A stretch of DNA of 64,000 nucleotides from NCBI RefSeq assembly GCF_000504165.1, contig NZ_AYSE01000001.1, forward strand, positions 62,001 through 126,000, given 5' to 3'. The DNA comes from Bacillus sp. FJAT-14578 (lineage in GTDB: Bacteria > Bacillota > Bacilli > Bacillales > Bacillaceae_H). The translations under genes were made by a program, and so were the position numbers. Of this stretch, positions 42,292 to 50,432 are shown piece by piece. Below the pieces are notes generated by a model. It did not search any database. It saw only the letters and a list, made by a program, of their open reading frames with translations, and was not told the origin of the DNA. How positions within the stretch are numbered: the stretch's first letter is position 1; each line of letters opens with the position of its first letter.

Positions 42292-42699
42292 TCAGTTTTG
42301 ATTACTTTTACGTAGGAAAAGCATACAGATTGTAATTACAGTAAAACCCGTAAAGGCCAGTAGCGGAATGGTGATAAAACCAAGCCAATTGATATATTCC
42401 CCTGAACAAGGAATTCCGCTCGTGCACATTTCAAATTTTTGTAGGAAAGAGATCTTTTGCAGCCCGTAATGGTAACCTGAAAGCAGCATCCCGAAAATCG
42501 AAAAAGGGAGCACATTTTTGTAAGCTTCCCGATCGTTTCGATAAAAAGCCAAACCAAGCAAAATAGCCAATGGATACATCAAAATCCGCTGGTACCAGCA
42601 AAGGGTACAAGGAATAAATCCCATTCCTTCACTAAAAAACAAACTTCCAAGCGTAGCGGTCAATGTTGCCAGCCAGCCGATTAGCAACGGTTTATTCAT
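42292..42699 (-). CDS. bdbC: Disulfide bond formation protein BdbC-like (DsbB family)
   Basis: A four-TM thiol oxidoreductase of 135 aa that passes electrons from a BdbD/DsbA partner to quinone. Active-site pairs are CTLC (about 31-34, in PCTLCWYQR) and CTSGIPC (about 91-97). Length and motif match BdbC/BdbB of bacilli. In many bacilli bdbD is adjacent; it is not here, so the partner must be elsewhere. The paralogue assignment (B versus C) is uncertain. Confidence 0.88.
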   Translation of the reverse strand: MNKPLLIGWLATLTATLGSLFFSEGMGFIPCTLCWYQRILMYPLAILLGLAFYRNDREAYKNVLPFSIFGMLLSGYHYGLQKISFLQKFEMCTSGIPCSGEYINWLGFITIPLLAFTGFTVITICMLFLRKSNQN

Positions 42700-42839
42700 T
42701 TTCCCTAATTCCTTTCATCGGCATTCCTAAATGATCCCGGAACAGCCGAAAAGCATCTATTCTTTGTTCGTACATAGACTCTAGACGTAACCATTATAGT
42801 TACAACACAAAAAAGAAGTCAAGTACCGTTTCATCTTTT

Positions 42840-44795
42840 CTACTTAAATACTTCTTCGATCGGCTCCCCTTCAACGAAAGAAGGGATTTCCAAACGAAAC
42901 AATTCATAAACCGTAGGGGCGACATCCAGATTGGACACGGGTGGGATGGTTCTTTCTTCAGCTATTTGATGTCCTGTCGCCATAAATACAGGACGTAATT
43001 CTTTTCGCTTCGGATCGCCTCCATGCGTTCCTAACTCTTCTGCCGGTTTCACCAAACTGGAGAAGCCGCTTCCCATCACATAACCGGAGGCTGCCATCAA
43101 TAAAATGTCGCCCGAATGGGAATGGTCCACTTTCCTTTTCCCATTGCCACTTGTATTAATCACCTTTTCATATGGATGGATATCCTTGTGAACGAATGCC
43201 CCGTATATTTCTTTCGTCCTTTTTTGGAGGAATGGAATATCCAGTCCATCTTGCTTCACACTGTCAATCATTCGATTCACGTTATATTGGACGACATCCT
43301 CACTGTTCGGCAATTCGACTTTTGCTTCTTTAAATAGTTGCATCACCTGTGATTCGATCGATTTGTATTCCTGCTCAGGGACACTCCCTCCCTTTTCTCT
43401 CTTGTTTAAGTTGATGTAAACGTGGGCTGCCGAACCGCTGGCTACCGCATATGCTTTCGTTTTCTCATGATTGATTTTCCCGTTTTTATCTAACACCAAC
43501 AAACCGGCCTCCTTCAACACTTTATTGGGCTGAATCATCGAATGCGCCGGTTCCATTCCATGATCGGACACAATCAGCAAGCTTTCGTTTGGACCCAGAG
43601 AATCCAGCGTCTGACCGACCACTTGATCGGCCAGCTTATACGACCACTCGACATATTGCATATATTGTTTGGACTTCTCCGGTGAATATCCTGGCTGCCT
43701 TGGATCCACAAGCAAATATTCATGCTGTTCATGGTCGATTTGCGGAGAATAAAACATTAGCAAGTCTGGCTTGTACGTTTGTTTTATATAGAGGGAAACA
43801 TCCGTCACCCATTTAACGAAACGTGTGCTGACCTCTTCATATTCTTTTCTTGTAATCCATCCCTTATCATAGGCTTTCGTATCATCTTGGGCAGGAAAAA
43901 ATCCGAATGTTTCTTTTATATCTTTCGAAAATCCTTCCGGTCCATCGATAACGCCAGAGGTTACCGCAGTGCGATACATCTCCGCTTCACTTACATTCTC
44001 ATTCATCTTTTTAAATTTAAATGAAAATCCGGCTGTCTGATTTCCTTTTACTTGCAGGTTCAAGGCGCCCCATTTCGTTCCTCTTACCCTTTCATCCTTC
44101 TTGTCTATCGTTTTATCTTCAGAAAGAATAAACGTATCATAACGAGCATGGCCATCATCTTCTGTATCCAATGCCAGCACATGAATCACGTGATTTTTCG
44201 CTTTTTCCAATTTAATTAAAAAGGAAGCTTCCTTTAAGGGACTAAAGCTATCAGGAGCTTGATTCCAACCTTCCGCTTTTTGAAAAGTCAATGTTTCCAA
44301 ACTGCTTTCTGACCATGTATCCCCGTAGTAAATAGAGTAGTCTCCCTGTTTCTCCACTTTCGGATTCGCTCCGGCGAATGCTACCGTCGCCGTCTTTTTC
44401 CCTTGTTTTCTCGCTTCAACCCAGAGCGGGCTGACTCCAAGCTCGGCATGAAAGGCATCCTTTAGATTACCAAGGGAAGTTCCCGCTTCATGCCATTGAT
44501 TGCTGACGATACCGGTTTTGGATGGTGTCGTTCCCGTCGCAATCGCTGCATGCGAAGGTGCTGTAAGCGAAGGAGAAATGGTCGTGGAATATTCAGCTGT
44601 CACGCCGCTCTGCATGACCTTTTGGATATGAGGCAATTTTCCTTCATCGACATATTTCTTCGTTAAGTCATTTCGCATGCCGTCAAAAGAAATGAGCGTG
44701 ACTTGCTGTTGTTCTTCTTTTACGGCTGAGACCGTTTGTGCATTTATACAACATAAACCAATCATAATGATTGCAGTGAAAGTTTTTCTTACCAT
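42840..44795 (-). CDS. Secreted alkaline-phosphatase-superfamily phosphodiesterase
   Basis: A 651-aa exported metallo-phosphodiesterase/nucleotide pyrophosphatase. Signal peptide about 1-24 (ends VSAVKEE). First metal/nucleophile region LISFDGMRND and SPSLTAPSHAAIATGTTP, with Thr as nucleophile, then FYSPQIDHEQHEYL and IVSDHGMEPAHSM (metal-binding Asp/His), and HGGD near the C-terminus. An insert around 190-300 is unique relative to short family members. Possible substrates are nucleotides or phospholipid headgroups; not decidable here. Monocistronic. Confidence 0.85.
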   Translation of the reverse strand: MVRKTFTAIIMIGLCCINAQTVSAVKEEQQQVTLISFDGMRNDLTKKYVDEGKLPHIQKVMQSGVTAEYSTTISPSLTAPSHAAIATGTTPSKTGIVSNQWHEAGTSLGNLKDAFHAELGVSPLWVEARKQGKKTATVAFAGANPKVEKQGDYSIYYGDTWSESSLETLTFQKAEGWNQAPDSFSPLKEASFLIKLEKAKNHVIHVLALDTEDDGHARYDTFILSEDKTIDKKDERVRGTKWGALNLQVKGNQTAGFSFKFKKMNENVSEAEMYRTAVTSGVIDGPEGFSKDIKETFGFFPAQDDTKAYDKGWITRKEYEEVSTRFVKWVTDVSLYIKQTYKPDLLMFYSPQIDHEQHEYLLVDPRQPGYSPEKSKQYMQYVEWSYKLADQVVGQTLDSLGPNESLLIVSDHGMEPAHSMIQPNKVLKEAGLLVLDKNGKINHEKTKAYAVASGSAAHVYINLNKREKGGSVPEQEYKSIESQVMQLFKEAKVELPNSEDVVQYNVNRMIDSVKQDGLDIPFLQKRTKEIYGAFVHKDIHPYEKVINTSGNGKRKVDHSHSGDILLMAASGYVMGSGFSSLVKPAEELGTHGGDPKRKELRPVFMATGHQIAEERTIPPVSNLDVAPTVYELFRLEIPSFVEGEPIEEVFK

Positions 44796-45027
44796 GATGT
44801 CTACCCCTTTTTCTAGTCTCTATATGATTATTCTCCTTTTTCGTTCCCTCTCTTTTCAAACGTGAAACAAGGTTTTTTTTACCATGCCCTTTCTGCTTTT
44901 TTTCCGGAAACAGAGGATTAACTTTGAAGACAAACGGGGTATAGACTAAAAAGCACAAGCCCATGCGGCTTCCCGCTTGGTCGGGATAAAACAAGAAAAA
45001 GTATATACTCAGGAGTTGATTGCTTAA

Positions 45028-45879
45028 ATGGAAAAGTGGATTTCATTTGGAAAGAAGCTAAAAAAAGAAATAAAGGATGATAGGGCAACGGGCCTGGCTG
45101 CCGAACAAGCCTATTATTATATGCTTTCCATCTTCCCTATATTGATTTTGCTGCTGTCTATCGTACCTTATCTATCTATCGATCCGCAAAAAGCCATCGC
45201 TTTCATGCAAGGAGTCATGCCCACCGAAACAGCCAAGGTGTTTGACGAAACGGTCGTCTCCATTGTCACCCAACCGAACGGAGGGCTTTTGACCATCGGG
45301 ATTCTCGGCACTCTCTGGTCGGCTTCCAATGGAATGAACGCCTTTATGCACGCGATGAACGTCGCATTTGATGTGGAGGAAACCCGATCGTTCATTAAAA
45401 CAAGACTGTTGTCCATCGGCTTGACAGTCGGTTTGATTTTCGCTTTTATCATTGCTTTGGTGTTGCCGGTGTTTGGAAATGTCCTTTTGAATACAATCGA
45501 GTTCTTTATCCCTCTGCCGGGTAAAACAGAATTGCTGTTAAAAATTCTGCGCTGGTTAATCGCGATTGGAGTGATGATTGTGGTACTCTCCGTGTTGTAT
45601 CGTCTCGCTCCCAATAAGCACTATCCTTTTAAACAGGTGATTCCCGGCGCCGTGACCGCGACCATCATCTGGCAGATTATTTCATTAGGTTTCTCTTTTT
45701 ATGTCAGCCATTTCGGAAATTACTCGGCTACATACGGAAGTTTGGGAGGGGTCATCATTCTCATGCTTTGGTTTTTTTTAACAGGATTCGCTCTTGTATT
45801 GGGCGGAGAAATCAACGCCCTTTACCATAAAGAATCCACCTCTATCCCAACGCGGGCAAATAAGGCCGTTTCATCGTAA
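45028..45879 (+). CDS. YihY/BrkB family inner-membrane protein
   Basis: A 283-aa integral membrane protein with about six to seven helices. Family motifs: TGLAAEQAYYYMLSIFPIL near 22-40, LWSASNGMNAFMHAMNVAF near 97-115, and YGSLGGVIILMLWFFLTGFAL near 236-256. Formerly misannotated as ribonuclease BN. Function in bacilli is unknown. GGAG lies 12 bases before the ATG. Separate transcription unit ending in a strong terminator. Confidence 0.9.
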   Translation: MEKWISFGKKLKKEIKDDRATGLAAEQAYYYMLSIFPILILLLSIVPYLSIDPQKAIAFMQGVMPTETAKVFDETVVSIVTQPNGGLLTIGILGTLWSASNGMNAFMHAMNVAFDVEETRSFIKTRLLSIGLTVGLIFAFIIALVLPVFGNVLLNTIEFFIPLPGKTELLLKILRWLIAIGVMIVVLSVLYRLAPNKHYPFKQVIPGAVTATIIWQIISLGFSFYVSHFGNYSATYGSLGGVIILMLWFFLTGFALVLGGEINALYHKESTSIPTRANKAVSS

Positions 45880-45902
45880 CAGCTGCTTCAATCCTTTGAT
45901 AG

Positions 45903-45931
45903 AAAAAAAGCGAGGATCTCCTCGCTTTTTT
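45903..45931 (+). terminator. Intrinsic terminator
   Basis: AAAAAAAGCGAGGA/TCCTCGCTTTTTT, 24 bases after the YihY-type gene. Confidence 0.9.
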
Positions 45932-46076
45932 CATTTTTTATAAGCGTTGGCCTTTAGATGATGGTTTATTTTGGAACACTAACAAATGGTCAAGCGGGGT
46001 ATTTAATATATCTGTACACGTGTGTCGACTGAACCGTATACCTACCCATCACACTTATCATGAAAGGAGATTTTCT

Positions 46077-46745
46077 ATGGGACTACTGTTTATTTTCATC
46101 TATTTAATCATCGTAAAACTTGTCATTGAAATATCATCATCCCTTTTGCAGCTGACTGGTTTAAAATCCGAAATTGCCAGATATCAAGCCATTTCCATGT
46201 TGACGGGTACCGGCTTTACAACCGATGAATCAAAATTAATCATCGATCATCCCGTCAGGAGAAAGATTAGTGAATTTCTCATCTTATTTGGCGCTTTTTC
46301 ATTAGCTGTCATTATCTCATCCATCAGCAATATTCTATCCGATGATTTTCGAATCCCGACGCTTTCCGTCATAGGCGGTTTATTAGGTTTATTGCTGCTG
46401 ATTTTAAAAACCCCATTCATAAAGCAAAAACTGACGGCCAAAATGAAAAGGAAAATAAAAGACCAATTCTCCTTTTCTGAACTGCCTATTAAAGATGCTC
46501 TATACTTTTCCGAGTCTGATACGGTTACAAAGCTTATCGTCCCAAAAGATTTCGAATATAAGAACCGGCCTTTAAAAGAGATGCTTCGCCATCAGGAGGA
46601 TATTCATGTGCTTTCCGTTGCACGGGGAGAAAGAGCGATTCGAAAAGACCTCTATGAAACGATTTTGCAGGAAGGAGACCAAATCATCCTATATGGAGAT
46701 AAACAGGTAATCCAAAATAGATTTAAGGAGTTTTTATATGAGTAA
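46077..46745 (+). CDS. Membrane protein with C-terminal TrkA-C (RCK-C) domain
   Basis: 222 aa. Three hydrophobic segments (about 2-20, 66-86, 98-112) precede a soluble region (about 140-222) with KLIVPKDFEYKNRPLKEM and EGDQIILYGDKQVIQ, typical of TrkA-C ligand-binding modules. The ATG at 46077 follows AAAGGAG; a longer frame upstream is unsupported. Relatives are seen in bacilli as putative ion-transport regulators. It lies 59 bases before a hypothetical gene on the same strand. Confidence 0.82.
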   Translation: MGLLFIFIYLIIVKLVIEISSSLLQLTGLKSEIARYQAISMLTGTGFTTDESKLIIDHPVRRKISEFLILFGAFSLAVIISSISNILSDDFRIPTLSVIGGLLGLLLLILKTPFIKQKLTAKMKRKIKDQFSFSELPIKDALYFSESDTVTKLIVPKDFEYKNRPLKEMLRHQEDIHVLSVARGERAIRKDLYETILQEGDQIILYGDKQVIQNRFKEFLYE

Positions 46746-46804
46746 GAGGAAGAAATATGTTATAATCTACAAACATCATTAACCTAATAGAATAGAGGAA
46801 TTTC

Positions 46805-47293
46805 ATGCTAACTTTTGAAGAAAAATTGGAAATTATCGAATCTTTCCCGCAACTGCAACGTAAAAATGTTTCACTTGGACGAGTAAACTTCCATTATCCA
46901 GACAGCGTCACAGATAAAACGACGGTCGTATACCATTTACACCCGAACGGAAATGGATTCGTATACGCCGGGCAGCTTCCGGCAGCGGCGACAGATGATA
47001 AAGGAATGATTAACATACGCGATTACTCGGCAGAGGACCTTCGCTCTTTAATCGCAGGTTCCATTCGTTATCTTTCCGATGACACGGGTGCACCAGAGAA
47101 AACGACAGCGGAACAAGCGATTATCGGTGATGAACAAGAAGAACGCTGGATCGGCCCGGATGATCATGTATTGATTCTTGTTCATGAAGACGAGCTATGG
47201 AATGTGTACTCCGGCTTAAACCTTGAAGCGGCGTTCGAATCATATAAAGAAGCAGAAGAGTATATGAAAGAAGAAGGCTTTACACGCAAATAA
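46805..47293 (+). CDS. Conserved hypothetical protein
   Basis: A 162-aa acidic soluble protein (pI low by eye, many Glu/Asp). It starts MLTFEEKLEIIESFPQLQRK, with VVYHLHPNGNGFVYAGQLP and ERWIGPDDHVLILVHEDELW in the middle and a helical Glu/Lys-rich end. AATAGAGGAA precedes the ATG. It appears conserved among bacilli, but I do not know its function. It is followed by a terminator hairpin. Confidence 0.75.
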   Translation: MLTFEEKLEIIESFPQLQRKNVSLGRVNFHYPDSVTDKTTVVYHLHPNGNGFVYAGQLPAAATDDKGMINIRDYSAEDLRSLIAGSIRYLSDDTGAPEKTTAEQAIIGDEQEERWIGPDDHVLILVHEDELWNVYSGLNLEAAFESYKEAEEYMKEEGFTRK

Positions 47294-47322
47294 CGGATAT
47301 GGGCAAAACGCCCATATCCGTT
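47292..47322. terminator. Hairpin between convergent genes
   Basis: Perfect 13-base arms AACGGATATGGGC/GCCCATATCCGTT. It lies between the hypothetical gene and the YtxH-like gene. Confidence 0.7.
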
Positions 47323-47338
47323 ATTTGTGTATACCCAT

Positions 47339-48049
47339 TTATTTTGTACTGGAAACGGTCTCTTTTTTGGAGCTTTCCAAGTTGGATGTTGATGAATAAG
47401 CCGTTCCTGTTCTGGATGATTTAGTATTGGAATCTGTGTTTGAATCTCTATGGGTATCGGTATCACTTGCTCCCGCACTCATTTTATCCAGATTTACTGT
47501 ATCCGTCAGTTCAGAGCCTGCTTCTTTCACTTTTAATCCGATATCTGCCAACTCGCTTTTTACTCCACTGGCAGCGGACATTGCCTCATTAGAAGCATCC
47601 ATTACTTTATTTACTTTCCCAAAAATATCCTCATTCACACGCTCGTACAAATTTTGAGCATCGCTAATGGCTTGTTTGAGCGTATCCGCTGCACTTTTAA
47701 ATTGGGAAACCATCTGGTCCTTTACTTCACCCGGGTTTTCTTTCACTTGAACGAACATGTCTTTTGAACAATCTTTTAAACCAACGGCTTTCCCCTTCAC
47801 TTGATTGCGTGTCGCTGAGTCCAATAATGTCAGAGCGCCGCCAATCATTCCCCCGAGGATAATTCCTTTTAATAATTTGCTGTTGTTTTCATCTGCTGCC
47901 GTCACTTGTGTGGATTGCATTTGCTGTGGTGCTTCCGGTGCTGTTGTATGGTTTGTCGTGTTTGTATTCACAGGTACCGCTGTTCCCTTTGTCACGTTTG
48001 TTGTCCCGATTGTATCAGTAGTATTTGTTGTCGTTGTGTTTGTTGTCAT
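47339..48049 (-). CDS. YtxH-domain stress protein
   Basis: A 236-aa protein with a Thr/Asn-rich low-complexity N-terminus (about 1-50), a hydrophobic glycine-rich segment GIILGGMIGGALTLLDSAT (about 68-86) and a helical region with KSAADTLKQAISDAQNLYER. This is the YtxH pattern, a family of general-stress proteins often under sigma B in bacilli. The C-terminus is Ser/Thr-rich. The ATG follows AAAGGAGA. No sigma-B promoter could be assigned confidently. Confidence 0.75.
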   Translation of the reverse strand: MTTNTTTTNTTDTIGTTNVTKGTAVPVNTNTTNHTTAPEAPQQMQSTQVTAADENNSKLLKGIILGGMIGGALTLLDSATRNQVKGKAVGLKDCSKDMFVQVKENPGEVKDQMVSQFKSAADTLKQAISDAQNLYERVNEDIFGKVNKVMDASNEAMSAASGVKSELADIGLKVKEAGSELTDTVNLDKMSAGASDTDTHRDSNTDSNTKSSRTGTAYSSTSNLESSKKETVSSTK

Positions 48050-48488
48050 TTTTCTTCTCTCCTTTTAGCTTTTCATTATTTCTATCGTTGTTGGTTATTT
48101 GTTTCCCGCATTTTTTTAGGGCTAAACCACAATTTGTCTAAAAAGTCGTATGAATCGTAAGGAAGATGTTTCCTTTTCATCCCGCTATGGTTAGAGAATG
48201 ATGTTGATTTTCACCATTATCACTCTTTCATTTCATTCAAATGAGCCAAAAACCAACCATAATGTTAAACAGGCTCTCGTTACTATAAGGAAAAGAAAGG
48301 AAATGGGAGGAATTTGGCATATGCTTAAGCTCAGTAAACAAGAGCACTTCAGAGTCTCCATTCTCCTCAAATAGAAGATGAGAGCGCCTTTGTGTTCTTC
48401 CTCTTCCAAATGTTAGGATGAGGAAGATACTACATTTAGAAAGGATTGATTCTTCATTAATACTCTCGATTTAACGTACACGTCGGAA
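48050..48488. other. Intergenic region without recognised gene
   Basis: About 440 bases between the YtxH-like gene and a small plus-strand frame. It should hold the YtxH promoter. A short dyad (CTCATCTTCT-like words around 48370-48420) was seen but no strong structure. Confidence 0.4.
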
Positions 48489-48641
48489 ATGGAAAAAGCC
48501 ATGTTTCAGGCTCATGGGATGGGCTATGCCGAATATAGCCGAAAATTGGATCAACGATTGAAGGTTGAACAAGAACGGGAACAGGATTATTTACAAAGCA
48601 GACGTATAATAGAGGGAATGCGAACCAATTCTTTAATTTAA
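48489..48641 (+). CDS. Small protein, possible Spo0E-like regulator
   Basis: A 50-aa helical protein: MEKAMFQAHGMGYAEYSRKL then DQRLKVEQEREQDYLQSRR. The SRKLDQRL segment recalls the S-x-x-LD signature of Spo0E-type aspartyl-phosphate phosphatases, but the spacing from the preceding Gly is shorter than usual. The ATG lacks a clear ribosome site; AAAGGA lies about 40 bases upstream, before non-ATG codons in the same frame. Weak call. Confidence 0.35.
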   Translation: MEKAMFQAHGMGYAEYSRKLDQRLKVEQEREQDYLQSRRIIEGMRTNSLI

Positions 48642-48646
48642 ATCCA

Positions 48647-48736
48647 CGTAAAGAAGGCAGCATGGGTGTTTAACCCATGCTGCCTTCTTTACGCATAAAC
48701 AGCGGAGAGCCTCTTAAGGGTTCCCCGCTGTTTATG
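48647..48736. terminator. Two long hairpins after the small gene
   Basis: The first (48647-48692) has perfect 20-base arms around GTTTAAC; the second (48694-48736) pairs CATAAACAGCGG with CCGCTGTTTATG. Together they separate the small plus-strand gene from the sigma-54 activator. Confidence 0.6.
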
Positions 48737-48810
48737 TCAATACCTTTTTGTAGACTTATTCAAGATGCAGAAAAAAGAGACATAAATAGCACAAAAATTC
48801 ATGTACTCAC

Positions 48811-48843
48811 TGCCCGTAAAAGCCCGATAAGCTCAACTAATAT
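48811..48843. repeat. Interspersed repeat R, copy 3, reaching into the activator stop
   Basis: CTGCCCGTAAAAGCCCGATAAG and CTCAACTAATATCCAGCGGGG (separate words) match copy 1 at 9257. It overlaps the last codons of the sigma-54 activator gene, so the repeat may have supplied its present C-terminus. Confidence 0.45.
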
Positions 48844-50279
48844 CCAGCGGGGAAATCGCTTGTTAAGTAAAGCTTCAGCTTGTCATAAAAACTTGTTTTG
48901 CCGATTCCGAGCATTTTGGCGGCTTCCAGTTTATTTCCGCCTGCCGCTTTTAGGGCTTGGATGATCGCTTCTTTCTCAGCTTCTGCCAATACTTCTTTTA
49001 ATGGACGAATCGAAGGTGCCGATACAGTCTTAGTCTTCTCCTTCTCCTGTTCCTTGTCATGAGAGAACTCAATCTTAGAAAGTGGTTCATCTTGTAAATA
49101 TAAGGGCAAATGGGACATGCGAATCATCGTGCCATCCAATACGTTCACTGCCCGCTCCAGCACGTTTTCAAGCTCACGAATGTTTCCCGGCCACATATGA
49201 TGAAGCAATCGCATCTCCACATCTGAGGAAAGCTCGATGCCCTCGCGATGAAACTTGCGTCCCAGCTTTTTCAATAACATAAAAGCGAGAGGTACAATAT
49301 CTTCCCTTCGCTCCCGAAGCGGCGGAATTTCAATTTTCATCACGTTTAAACGGTAGTATAAATCTTGCCTGAAGGTCCCCTCTTCCACCATTTGCTCCAA
49401 ATTGCGGTGTGTGGCCGCGATGACGCGAACATCAATCGGAAGCGGAGCCCTTCCGCCTATTTTTTCAATCTCTTTTTCTTGCAGTACCCGAAGGAGCTTG
49501 CTTTGCATCGGAAGCGGCATATCTCCAATCTCATCAAGAAAAAGCGTACCGCGGTGTGCGAGCTCGAATTTCCCCTTTTTTCCTCCACGCCTTGCTCCCG
49601 TAAAGGCTCCTTCTTCATATCCGAACATTTCTGACTCGAGCAAATGTTCTGGAATGGAAGCACAATTGACCCGAACAAGCGGAAACTGTCCGCGGGCGCT
49701 CGCATGGTGAATCGCATGGGCAAACAACTCTTTCCCTGTTCCGGATTCCCCCAATATCAATACCGACGATTGGCTGCCTGACACCCGTTCCGCCAGCCTT
49801 TTCGCCTCCAAAAATGTGTAAGTTTGACCAATCAGGTCATCAAAACGATATTTGCTTCTTAGTTCCTTTTGAAACTTCTTCTTATAATAGGTGAGTTCCT
49901 CGAGTAAAGGCTGAACTTTTTGCGAATAATCGAGCCAGTCTCGAGAATTGCGGAACATTACCGTACCCACTGCGCCGACCAATTCATCCTTTACATAGAG
50001 CGGGTAACGGTTGGCGATCATTTCGCTTCCGTTTATCGATTGAATGGAAGCTACCTCGGTCTGTCCCGTTTTTAGCACGATGTGCATCCTTGTATTTTCA
50101 ATCACATCTCTTACATCTTTTTTATATACTTCTTCCACTGTCGTCTGTAAAAAATCGCAATATGCTTGATTCATATATTGGATGAAACCTTCTCGATCGA
50201 CCACTACAATCCATTCGGCCGCGACGTTGATGATTTCTTCCAGCCACTCATATGGTAACTTGTCCATTTTCATGTCCAT
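48837..50279 (-). CDS. Sigma-54-dependent activator with PAS sensor
   Basis: A 480-aa enhancer-binding protein. PAS domain about 10-120 (AAEWIVVVDREGFIQYMNQAY), AAA+ domain about 155-385 with Walker A GESGTGKE, the sigma-54 contact loop GAFTGA, Walker B FLDEIGDM, and a Fis-type HTH at the C-terminus (GGNKLEAAKMLGIGKTSFYD). The ATG at 50279 has GGGGAG eight bases upstream. No receiver domain, so the PAS domain is likely the input. A GntP permease 3 kb away has a sigma-54 promoter with three dyads and is a good candidate target. Confidence 0.93.
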   Translation of the reverse strand: MDMKMDKLPYEWLEEIINVAAEWIVVVDREGFIQYMNQAYCDFLQTTVEEVYKKDVRDVIENTRMHIVLKTGQTEVASIQSINGSEMIANRYPLYVKDELVGAVGTVMFRNSRDWLDYSQKVQPLLEELTYYKKKFQKELRSKYRFDDLIGQTYTFLEAKRLAERVSGSQSSVLILGESGTGKELFAHAIHHASARGQFPLVRVNCASIPEHLLESEMFGYEEGAFTGARRGGKKGKFELAHRGTLFLDEIGDMPLPMQSKLLRVLQEKEIEKIGGRAPLPIDVRVIAATHRNLEQMVEEGTFRQDLYYRLNVMKIEIPPLRERREDIVPLAFMLLKKLGRKFHREGIELSSDVEMRLLHHMWPGNIRELENVLERAVNVLDGTMIRMSHLPLYLQDEPLSKIEFSHDKEQEKEKTKTVSAPSIRPLKEVLAEAEKEAIIQALKAAGGNKLEAAKMLGIGKTSFYDKLKLYLTSDFPAGY

Positions 50280-50390
50280 GGTGCTTTCTCCCCCAGTTTC
50301 CTTTTCTAGGATGCTGTTCCTTTCATAATAGCACAAAACACACGGCTGTTTTAGTAAAGGAATTTTACTCGCTAACCTGTTTTGCCATGC

Positions 50391-50432
50391 AAATAATGGG
50401 ATATGGGCTTCATTTGCCCATATCCCATTATT
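50391..50432. terminator. Hairpin after the WG-repeat gene
   Basis: Perfect 18-base arms AAATAATGGGATATGGGC and complement; overlaps the stop of the WG-repeat gene. Confidence 0.75.
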
